From assembly GCA_035695045.1 (NCBI GenBank), contig DASSEX010000078.1:62001-126000 (forward strand): a stretch of 64,000 nt of DNA. The letters run 5' to 3'. Positions 1 to 6,555 of the stretch are shown here, in pieces; position 1 is the stretch's first letter, and each line of letters starts with the position of its first letter. The notes under the pieces are model-generated. The model made no database searches. It worked only from the letters and a program-made list of their open reading frames with translations, and was not told the DNA's origin. Position numbers and translations under genes: made by a program. Origin of the DNA: DASSKP01 sp035695045 (GTDB lineage: Bacteria > Actinomycetota > Actinomycetes > JAFAQI01).

Positions 1-790
1 GCAGCCAGAAGCCGACGCCGCCGAGCACCGCGACAGCGAGGGACCCGAGGACGCCGTACGACGTCCATCCCCAGTCCGGCCCCTTGACGAGCCCCAGGGC
101 GAGGGCACCGATGCCGATCGCGACGAGAGTCGACCCGACAAGGTCGGGAACCCGGGTGACGGCGAGGTCGCGCGAGTCGGGGACCACGCGGCGAGCGGCG
201 AGCAGTCCGAGGACACCGACGGGAACGTTGACGAGGAAGACCCAGCGCCACGAGGCCTGCACCAGCAGCCCGCCGATGACGGGTCCGAAGGCCGCGGCCA
301 GTGCACCGATCGCCGCCCAGGTCCGGACCGCCCGCACCCGCTCCTGCGCAGGTGTCGCGGCGAGAAGGAGACCGAGTGACGTCGGGGTCAGCGCCGCGGC
401 ACCCACTGCCTGCAGTCCGCGGAAGACGACGAGCTGCCAGAGCGACTGTGACGCGGCGCAGGCCGCACTCGCGGTGGTGAACAACGCCAGTCCCCCGAGG
501 AACCCGGCCATCCGGCCGTAGCGGTCCGCGAGCCGGCCGAGCGGCACGAGCAGCGCGGCATAGAGGACGGCGTAGCCGTTCAGCACCCAGGACAGGTCCG
601 CGAGCGACGACCCGCGGAAGTCACGAGCAATGTCGGGAAAGGCGACGTTGACGATGAACAGGTCCAGCGACGCCATGAAAGCGGCGACTGACAGCACCAC
701 CAGAACAGCCGTCTGGTTGATCTCGCGCTTCGTCTCGACGACGGTGGCCGCGCTGTCTGCGCCCGCTGCGGGCTCGACGACGGCGGTCAT
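1..790 (-). CDS. MFS transporter, DHA2 (14-helix) drug exporter type, partial
   Basis: Proton-coupled membrane exporter of the major facilitator superfamily. The gene runs off the left edge, so only about the first 263 residues are present. A ~28-residue cytoplasmic N-terminus precedes helix 1, which contains the DHA2-type stretch SLDLFIVNVAFPDIA (residues ~41-55). The helix 2-3 loop carries motif A, GRLADRYGR (~85-93), and the proline/glycine-rich exporter motif follows near GPVIGG. The start ATG shares one base with the stop of the upstream thioesterase (TGATG), so the two are almost certainly co-transcribed and translationally coupled. The operon diverges from an HxlR regulator and is probably controlled through the twin operators at 1301-1361. 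The substrate cannot be predicted. Confidence 0.9.
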   Translation of the reverse strand, partial: MTAVVEPAAGADSAATVVETKREINQTAVLVVLSVAAFMASLDLFIVNVAFPDIARDFRGSSLADLSWVLNGYAVLYAALLVPLGRLADRYGRMAGFLGGLALFTTASAACAASQSLWQLVVFRGLQAVGAAALTPTSLGLLLAATPAQERVRAVRTWAAIGALAAAFGPVIGGLLVQASWRWVFLVNVPVGVLGLLAARRVVPDSRDLAVTRVPDLVGSTLVAIGIGALALGLVKGPDWGWTSYGVLGSLAVAVLGGVGFWL

Positions 791-1269
791 CAGCGCACCA
801 CGATGAGCGTCGACGTGCCGGTCGCGAGCAGCTGGCCGGTGTCCGCGGCGACGATGCGGCCGTCCGCGGTCGCCGTACGGCGACCGTGGTGCACGACCTT
901 GCCGGTCGCGAGAACGGTCCGCGTCCTGACGGTGATCGGTCGCAGGTAACGCACGCTGATGTCGAGGGTGCTGTAGCCGACTCCCTTCGGCAGCAAGGTG
1001 TGCACCGCGCAACCCATGACGGTGTCCAGCAGCGTCGCCGCCACGCCGCCGTGCACCATGCCGATCGGGTTGTACTGCTGCAGCGTCGGCAGCATCGCGA
1101 AGGTGACCTCACCCGGCGCCAGGTCGCGGATCTCGAACCCCAGGAGATCGGCGATGGGCGGCGGCGGAAGCTCTCCGTCGCGGATGGCTTCGAGCATCGC
1201 GAGTCCGTCGTAGTGCGGTGCCAGTCGGCCGAGACGGTCCGCCGGGTGCTCGACGGTGAGTGCGGTCAT
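790..1269 (-). CDS. PaaI-family thioesterase (hotdog fold)
   Basis: Predicted acyl-CoA thioesterase of 159 residues, the usual length for the single hotdog-fold PaaI family. The central stretch around YNPIGMVHGGVAATLLD contains the HGG segment that starts the long hotdog helix and lies at the active site; a hydrophobic beta-rich half follows. The open frame extends further upstream, but the ATG at 1269 is preceded by GGAGG at good spacing, and the extension would cover both operators, so 1269 is the better start. It is first gene of an operon with the MFS exporter. Such pairs usually handle an aromatic or acyl compound, but the substrate is unknown. Confidence 0.85.
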   Translation of the reverse strand: MTALTVEHPADRLGRLAPHYDGLAMLEAIRDGELPPPPIADLLGFEIRDLAPGEVTFAMLPTLQQYNPIGMVHGGVAATLLDTVMGCAVHTLLPKGVGYSTLDISVRYLRPITVRTRTVLATGKVVHHGRRTATADGRIVAADTGQLLATGTSTLIVVR

Positions 1270-1300
1270 GGTGGCCTCCGGTCGCCTCTGCAGTGAAGAG

Positions 1301-1317
1301 GGTTGGCTTTTCCAACC
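1301..1317. promoter_or_regulatory. Operator 1 of HxlR/thioesterase divergent promoter
   Basis: GGTTGGCTTTTCCAACC, a 17-bp inverted repeat with perfect 6-bp arms (GGTTGG/CCAACC). A near-identical copy lies 44 bp away, about four helical turns, so both would lie on roughly the same face of the DNA. It lies 31 bp upstream of the thioesterase start. It is most likely bound by the adjacent HxlR protein; that is inference from position. Confidence 0.75.
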
Positions 1318-1344
1318 TTCGATTCGGGAGACCATAACCTGCAA

Positions 1345-1361
1345 GGTTGGATTTGCCAACC
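1345..1361. promoter_or_regulatory. Operator 2 of HxlR/thioesterase divergent promoter
   Basis: GGTTGGATTTGCCAACC, the second copy of the 17-bp inverted repeat, with identical arms and a 5-bp spacer that differs. It ends 20 bp before the GTG of the HxlR gene, so it would cover that gene's own promoter and suggests autoregulation. Confidence 0.75.
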
Positions 1362-1381
1362 GTCTATGCCAGACTTTCGCT

Positions 1382-1840
1382 GTGACCCCTGCCAGCCGCA
1401 TTCCGAGCCCCCGGCACTGCTCGGTCGCGGGCGCCCTCGACGTCGTCGGCGAGAAGTGGTCACTGCTCGTCGTGCGCGAGCTGATGCTCGGCAACCGGCG
1501 GTTCAGTGACATCGCCGACAAGACCGGTGCTCCTCGCGACATCCTCACGGCACGGCTCCGCCGGCTCGAGGAGCTCGGCGTCATCGAGCGCCGCGTCTAC
1601 TCCGAGAAGCCGACCCGACACATGTACGTCCTGACCGATGCCGGTAAGGACCTGCGTCCGGTGATGATGGCGTTGAAGCACTGGGGCGACGTCCACGTCA
1701 TGCACGAGCACCTGCCGCCGGTGCTGGAGCACAGCTGTGGCGCGGTCTTCGAACCGCGCACGCATTGCGCTGCCTGCGGCGAGCCGGTCGACGTGCGCGA
1801 CCTCACCCGCGTCGACGATGCATTCACTGCCCCTTCTTGA
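1382..1840 (+). CDS. HxlR-family winged-helix transcriptional regulator
   Basis: DNA-binding regulator of 152 residues. The N-terminal RHCSVAGALDVVGEKWSLLVVRE segment is diagnostic of HxlR proteins; the Cys in it is the position that senses oxidants or electrophiles in studied members. The winged helix spans ~10-100. The C-terminal tail has a His/Cys cluster (EHSCG ... HCAACG, ~118-136) resembling a small metal site, seen in a subset of the family. The GTG at 1382 is chosen over an upstream in-frame ATG because homologous sequence begins there and the extension would overlap both operators and the divergent gene. It probably represses the thioesterase-MFS operon and itself. Confidence 0.9.
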   Translation: MTPASRIPSPRHCSVAGALDVVGEKWSLLVVRELMLGNRRFSDIADKTGAPRDILTARLRRLEELGVIERRVYSEKPTRHMYVLTDAGKDLRPVMMALKHWGDVHVMHEHLPPVLEHSCGAVFEPRTHCAACGEPVDVRDLTRVDDAFTAPS

Positions 1841-1918
1841 TGCGTTAGCCCTGTTTCGTCGGCGTTGACGGAGGCCCTCGGCGGGCACACACTTCTCCGC
1901 AGCTCGGAGGGGGCCGCC

Positions 1919-2521
1919 ATGTCATGGAACCTGACCGGAAGCTACGTCGAGACGTGCTCGTGCGAGCTGATGTGCCCGTGCAACCTCTCGTTCGACCACG
2001 GCGCGACCTACGACTACTGCCGGGTGACGCTGGTGTTCAGCGTCCGTAGCGGCGACGTCGACGGCACCGACATCAGTGGACGCACCGTGGCGATGATCGC
2101 GGACACCCCGAAGGTGATGACCGACGGCAACTGGCGACTCGGGATGTTCATCGACGAAGGTGCGTCGGACGACCAGTTCGACAAGCTGGCCAAGGTGTTC
2201 AGCGGCCAGCTCGGAGGACCGATGGGGGCGCTGGCCCCGCTCGTCGGCGAGATCCTCGGCGTCGAGCGGGCATCGATCGAGGTAGTCGACGACGGCCTTC
2301 GGCACACGGTGAGGATCGGCGAGGCCATCGACTTCGAGATCGAAGACGTGGTCCCCTTCGGCATCGAGACAGGTCGGCCGATCAAGTTCGACGGGATGTT
2401 CCATCCCGTGGGGTCCGACCTGACGATGGCCGAGGCGAAGCGCACCCGGATCAACGCGTTCGGCATCACCTACGAAGGCAAGACCGGACTGTCCAAGTCG
2501 GAGTTCTCCTGGGCTTCGTGA
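1919..2521 (+). CDS. DUF1326 domain protein
   Basis: Protein of unknown function, 200 residues, soluble by sequence. It has the DUF1326 Cys cluster near the N-terminus (ETCSCELMCPCN, residues ~11-22), suited to binding a metal, and the conserved YYGGQLGG-like segment appears here as FSGQLGGPMG. The ATG at 1919 has a strong GGAGG eleven bases upstream. A second DUF1326 gene lies at 63325, paired with DUF2182; this copy stands alone. It ends seven bases from the convergent LVIVD-repeat gene. Confidence 0.8.
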   Translation: MSWNLTGSYVETCSCELMCPCNLSFDHGATYDYCRVTLVFSVRSGDVDGTDISGRTVAMIADTPKVMTDGNWRLGMFIDEGASDDQFDKLAKVFSGQLGGPMGALAPLVGEILGVERASIEVVDDGLRHTVRIGEAIDFEIEDVVPFGIETGRPIKFDGMFHPVGSDLTMAEAKRTRINAFGITYEGKTGLSKSEFSWAS

Positions 2522-2527
2522 GCCGAA

Positions 2528-4009
2528 CTACAGGCCGTGCGGCCAGGCGCCGTTCGTGAGCTTGACCGTGTAGAAGCCGCTGTCGCCGTCGGCGAACCAG
2601 ACCTCGTGGTGCGCGAGGTCGAACGACGGCTGGCTCATCGCGTAGGACCCGCTCGTGAGCGGCAGCGTGTTGGGCGCCGGCTTGTTGAAGTAGGCGACCT
2701 CGCGCGGGTGCGCCGGGTCCTCGATGTTGAAGATGCGCAGGCCACTCAGGATGAAGCTGCAGGCCACGATCTTCGGGTCGACCTCACGAGGAACGGCGCA
2801 GTAGTGCGCGGCATAGCCCTGGACGCCGTACTGCGCACCCGGGTCGTTCTGCTGGTCGCTCGCCCGCGCCGCCGGCTGGTTGACCTCGAGCCGCATGTTG
2901 CCCACGACCCTGGGGTGTCGCTCGTCGTCGATGTTGATCATCCGGGCAGCACCGACCGGGTCGCTCGGGTTGTACGACGTCGCGTTGCGGGCGTACTCGT
3001 CGAACTCGACGAGGTACTTGTGGCCATGGATCGTGACCGGGATCGAGTTCTGCGGGATCGACACGTTGGGCCACGTCGTGAACGACACGACCTTGACGGT
3101 CGGGTTCGGGACGCGGTGCTGGATCTGGCTGACGTCGAGAATCGTCAGACCGTGCATGCCGAGGTCGGCGCCGTACAGCCGGGTGCCGCTGTCGTTGAGG
3201 TGCATGCCGTGGAAGGTGTAGCTCGTGCTGCGCCAGATGATCGACGGCATCCGCGGGTTGCTCACGTCGATCGCCGTGACGCCGGGCTGCGCGGTCGTCG
3301 AGATCCAGAGCGTGCGGCCGTCCGGCGAGAACGCGCCCTCGTGGCCGAGGATGCCGAGCGGCGTCTCCGACTGCAGCACCGGGTGACGGCAGTCGTTGGA
3401 GACGTCGTAGATGTCGACGATGCCGGGCGCGGTCGCGGGTGAGCCCATGCCGGCGGCGAGCAGGCCGCGCTTCGCGTTGAGCACCAGCGACTCGTGCGGG
3501 CTGTCCATCGCCGCAGTCTGCAGTCGGTCGGTCTCGATAGGCCGTGACGGGTCGGACATGTCGAGCACGTGCACGCCGCCGGTCTCCTGGTTGTGGAACA
3601 CCGCGGTCGGGAAGAGCAGCGTGCCGTCGTAGAAGGCGCAGACGCGACCGGTGCGGTCGACGTAACGGAACGTCTTGAAGCCGCCTGTGCTGCCGATGTG
3701 CCCCATCTGCTTCGCGTTGCAGTAGTAGCCCTTCGCCGCGCGACCGTTGCTGTAGTCGGCGAGCGGCACCCGGCCCTGCCGGCCGGTCTCCGGCAGCGAG
3801 CCGGGGCCGCAGTGCGCGCGCGGCGTCGCCGGCGGTGCCGTCGAGTCGGCGGCCGCCGCCGCGGTGAACGCGCCGGCCGCGTGGGTGGCCTCGTACGCCG
3901 CGACGCCCGGAAGGAACTCCGGATGTACGGCGACAGCGGCGGTGGCCGCACCGGCGAGGCCGAGCACGGCGACGGCAGCGGCGGCGACGACAGGACGGGA
4001 ACGGAACAC
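2528..4009 (-). CDS. Secreted LVIVD-repeat (beta-propeller-like) protein
   Basis: Exported protein of about 493 residues. A signal peptide (SRPVVAAAAVAVLGLAGAATAAVA) follows the start. The mature part repeats short blocks of the form VHVLDMSDPSRP, VDIYDVSND, VTAIDVSNPRMP, LTILDVSQ and LRIFNIEDPAHPREV, the LVIVD repeat that builds propeller-like folds in bacterial surface proteins. Several Cys suggest disulfides. The frame is open to 4075, but the GTG at 4009 has GGAAGGA nine bases upstream and puts the signal peptide at the N-terminus. Its molecular role is unknown; binding or scaffolding outside the cell is the usual guess. Confidence 0.8.
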   Translation of the reverse strand: MFRSRPVVAAAAVAVLGLAGAATAAVAVHPEFLPGVAAYEATHAAGAFTAAAAADSTAPPATPRAHCGPGSLPETGRQGRVPLADYSNGRAAKGYYCNAKQMGHIGSTGGFKTFRYVDRTGRVCAFYDGTLLFPTAVFHNQETGGVHVLDMSDPSRPIETDRLQTAAMDSPHESLVLNAKRGLLAAGMGSPATAPGIVDIYDVSNDCRHPVLQSETPLGILGHEGAFSPDGRTLWISTTAQPGVTAIDVSNPRMPSIIWRSTSYTFHGMHLNDSGTRLYGADLGMHGLTILDVSQIQHRVPNPTVKVVSFTTWPNVSIPQNSIPVTIHGHKYLVEFDEYARNATSYNPSDPVGAARMINIDDERHPRVVGNMRLEVNQPAARASDQQNDPGAQYGVQGYAAHYCAVPREVDPKIVACSFILSGLRIFNIEDPAHPREVAYFNKPAPNTLPLTSGSYAMSQPSFDLAHHEVWFADGDSGFYTVKLTNGAWPHGL

Positions 4010-4160
4010 GGTCGAGCGTCCTTCCGGAGCGGGCGCGGGCGGGAGCAGGGCGAGCTGGGAGCGCGCGGCGAGCACAGAGCAGCGTTCGGAAGGTCCAACG
4101 AGGCGGGGCCGAACGGGTGACGGTTTCGCGCTCCTGTGCGTAGTTCCCCCGCGGGGCGGA

Positions 4161-4176
4161 TGTGATCCAGGTCACT
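4161..4176. promoter_or_regulatory. CRP/FNR-type site, candidate
   Basis: TGTGATCCAGGTCACT matches the TGTGA-N6-TCACA consensus of CRP-family regulators except at the last base. It lies in the divergent region between the LVIVD gene (start 4009) and the MFS gene (start 4255). Which gene it serves is unknown. Confidence 0.5.
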
Positions 4177-4201
4177 AAATGCAGGTGCTATCTGCGTTTC
4201 T

Positions 4202-4212
4202 GTTACCGTAAC
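4202..4212. promoter_or_regulatory. Palindrome upstream of MFS-TetR operon, candidate TetR operator
   Basis: GTTACCGTAAC, an 11-bp inverted repeat with 5-bp arms, lies 42 bp before the MFS start inside a wider imperfect repeat (TCTGCG at 4191 and CGCAGA at 4213). Its position suits autoregulation by the TetR encoded downstream in the same operon. Confidence 0.4.
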
Positions 4213-4254
4213 CGCAGACCATTCCTTCGCTTCCATCGTCAGGACCTGCTGCTC

Positions 4255-5811
4255 ATGACCGCAATCGACAGCGCTGCCGTGACCCGCGGCGCCGACCCAG
4301 ACGCGACCTCGGAGACTGGCCCGGTGCCGCACGACTCCCGGCATTCCCGCCGCTGGTGGATCCTCGCCGTCCTGGGTGTGGCCCAGCTGATGGTCGTCCT
4401 CGACACGACCATCGTGAACATCGCGCTCCCCCACGCGCAGACGTCGCTGCACTTCACCGACGGTCAGCGGCAGTGGATCATCACGGCGTACTCCCTCGCG
4501 TTCGGCAGCCTGCTGCTGCTCGGCGGCAAGCTGGCCGACGACTTCGGCCGCAAGCGGGTCTTCCTCACCGGCGTCATCGGTTTCGCGGCCGCCTCCGCAC
4601 TGGGCGGCGCATCCGTGTCGTTCGGCATGCTCGTCGCGGCGCGTGCGATCCAGGGTGCGTTCGGCGCACTTCTCGCACCGGCTGCCCTCTCGCTGCTGAC
4701 GACGACGTTCACCCACCCGAAGGAGCGCGGCAAGGCGTTCGGCATCTACGGCGGCGTCGCCGGAGCCGGTGCGTCGATCGGGCTGCTGCTCGGTGGCGTG
4801 CTGACGCAGTACCTCGACTGGCGCTGGACGATGTACGTCAACGTCGTCTTCGCCGTGATCGCCGCGGTCGGCGGCATCATGCTGCTCGCGCCCCACACGG
4901 CCGGAGAGATGCGTGAGCGGATCGACAAGGTCGGCGCCGCGTTGGCGTGCGGTGGCATGTTCGCGATCGTCTACGGCTTCGCGCACGCAGCTTCGAAGTC
5001 CGGCAGCGCCGGCTGGACCGACCCGCAGACGATCGTCTTCCTGGCCGTCGGCGTGCTCCTCGTCGTCGCGTTCGTCTTCGTCGAGCGCGGGGTCGACAAC
5101 CCACTGCTGCCGATGCGCGTGCTGACCGACCGCAACCGTGCCGGCGCGTACGCCGCCACGTTCCTGGCGTCGGTCGGGATGTTCGGCGTCTTCCTCTTCC
5201 TCATCTACTACCTCGAGACGACGCTCGGCTACAGCCCGATCAAGGCTGGTCTCGCCTTCCTGCCGATGACCGGCATCGTCATCGTCAGCGCGGCCATCGC
5301 GACCACGGTGCTCATCACCCGCGTGAGCTCCCGGGTGCTCATGTCCGGCGGCCTCATCGTCGCGGCTGTCGGCATGGCGCTGCTCACGCACATCGGCGTG
5401 CACTCCAGCTACGCGACGGCGATCCTGCCGCCGATGGCGATCGTCGCGCTGGGCCTGGGCTTCGTCTTCGCGCCGAGCTTCAGCCTCGGCACACTCGGCA
5501 TCCGTCCGCACGATGCGGGCGTCGCGTCCGCGACGATCAACGTCTCGCAGCAGATCGGCGGGTCGATCGGCACCGCGCTTCTCAACACCATCGCGACCAG
5601 CGCAGCCGCGACGTTCGTCGCGACGCACGCCACCGGCGCACCGACACCCGCACTTCTCGCCCAGGCCGCAGTGCACAGCTACGTCGTGGCGTTCTGGATC
5701 TGCGCCGGCATCTTCGCCGTGGCTGCCGTCGTCGTCGGAGCGCTGCTACGTCCGGGCGTGCCCGACCTGGCGGCCAACGAGGGCATCGACACCTTCACGG
5801 TGCATGCCTGA
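4255..5811 (+). CDS. MFS transporter, DHA2 / EmrB-QacA type
   Basis: Proton-driven multidrug exporter of 518 residues with the 14 hydrophobic helices expected for DHA2. Helix 1 carries LMVVLDTTIVNIALPHAQ (~residues 43-60), followed by WIITAYSLAFGSLLLLGGKLADDFGRK with motif A. The exporter motif C is visible as GGVAGAGASIGLLLGGVL. The ATG at 4255 is preferred to an upstream in-frame start at 4162 because it has AGGA at a suitable distance and gives the expected N-terminus. It is followed after two bases by a TetR gene, a classical exporter/repressor operon. The substrate is unknown. Confidence 0.9.
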   Translation: MTAIDSAAVTRGADPDATSETGPVPHDSRHSRRWWILAVLGVAQLMVVLDTTIVNIALPHAQTSLHFTDGQRQWIITAYSLAFGSLLLLGGKLADDFGRKRVFLTGVIGFAAASALGGASVSFGMLVAARAIQGAFGALLAPAALSLLTTTFTHPKERGKAFGIYGGVAGAGASIGLLLGGVLTQYLDWRWTMYVNVVFAVIAAVGGIMLLAPHTAGEMRERIDKVGAALACGGMFAIVYGFAHAASKSGSAGWTDPQTIVFLAVGVLLVVAFVFVERGVDNPLLPMRVLTDRNRAGAYAATFLASVGMFGVFLFLIYYLETTLGYSPIKAGLAFLPMTGIVIVSAAIATTVLITRVSSRVLMSGGLIVAAVGMALLTHIGVHSSYATAILPPMAIVALGLGFVFAPSFSLGTLGIRPHDAGVASATINVSQQIGGSIGTALLNTIATSAAATFVATHATGAPTPALLAQAAVHSYVVAFWICAGIFAVAAVVVGALLRPGVPDLAANEGIDTFTVHA

Positions 5812-5813
5812 CG

Positions 5814-6482
5814 ATGACCGACGTGACGGTCGCTGAGGAGCCTCGCCGGTTGCGTGCGGACGCCGCCCGCAACCGGCAAGCCCTCATCGACGCGGCCCAG
5901 CGTCTGTTCGCCGAGCGCGGCCTGTCGGTGACACTGGACGACATCGCCGCTGCGGCCGGCGTCAACGTGGCCACGGCCTATCGCCACTTCGCCAACAAGC
6001 ACGAGCTCGCGGCGGCGTACATCGAGCAGCAGATCGACACTGCGATCGCGATCGCGGACGAGTCGGCGGAGCTGCCGGACCCGTGGCAGGGACTGACGCA
6101 GTTCTTCCGGCGGACGCTCGACCTGATGATCGCCAACCGCGGGCTGCACGACATCCTCACGCCGGGCATGGGCTCCGAATGGTTCGTGCGGCTCGAGGAA
6201 CGCGTGCGGCCGGTGCTCACCTCGTTGATCGCGCGCGGTCAGAAGGCCGGCGCCGTGCGCCGCGACCTCGAGCAGGGTGACGTCGGGGTCATCGTGCAGA
6301 TGCTGGCGGCGGTGAGCGACATCCCGGCGCCGGACCCGTCGGCGCTGGTCGGTCGCTACCTCACGCTGTTGCTCGACGGACTGCGACCCGGCGGCACGAA
6401 GCTGCCCGGATCTCCGCCGAGCCAGGAGGAGCTGCGCGCAGTGCACACGACTCTCCCGAAGCGTCCGTCGCGCGAGTCCTAG
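5814..6482 (+). CDS. TetR-family transcriptional regulator
   Basis: 222-residue repressor. The N-terminal helix-turn-helix (RQALIDAAQRLFAERGLSVTLDDIAAAAGVNVATAYRHFANK, residues ~21-62, read in parts) is typical TetR; the rest is an all-helical ligand domain. It starts two bases after the MFS stop, so it is co-transcribed with the pump and most likely represses this operon. The effector ligand is unknown; pump substrates are frequent ligands. Confidence 0.9.
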   Translation: MTDVTVAEEPRRLRADAARNRQALIDAAQRLFAERGLSVTLDDIAAAAGVNVATAYRHFANKHELAAAYIEQQIDTAIAIADESAELPDPWQGLTQFFRRTLDLMIANRGLHDILTPGMGSEWFVRLEERVRPVLTSLIARGQKAGAVRRDLEQGDVGVIVQMLAAVSDIPAPDPSALVGRYLTLLLDGLRPGGTKLPGSPPSQEELRAVHTTLPKRPSRES

Positions 6483-6505
6483 TCCCGGGTCGGGCAATCC
6501 GGGCA

Positions 6506-6517
6506 GTTCGGCCGAAC
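6506..6517. promoter_or_regulatory. 12-bp perfect palindrome upstream of LuxR/ATPase gene
   Basis: GTTCGGCCGAAC is fully symmetric and lies 38 bp before the LuxR start at 6556. In such GC-rich DNA a chance occurrence is possible. It could be part of a terminator for the TetR gene or an operator. Confidence 0.25.
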
Positions 6518-6555
6518 GGCTCGACGGCGCCCGTTGCGTCGGTCACGATTCACGG

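Noticed and set aside
3262..5676. 804-codon open frame on the minus strand across two genes
   Set aside because: It is antisense to two well-supported genes, has low-complexity Arg/Asp/Ala composition and no domain; long antisense frames are expected at this GC content.
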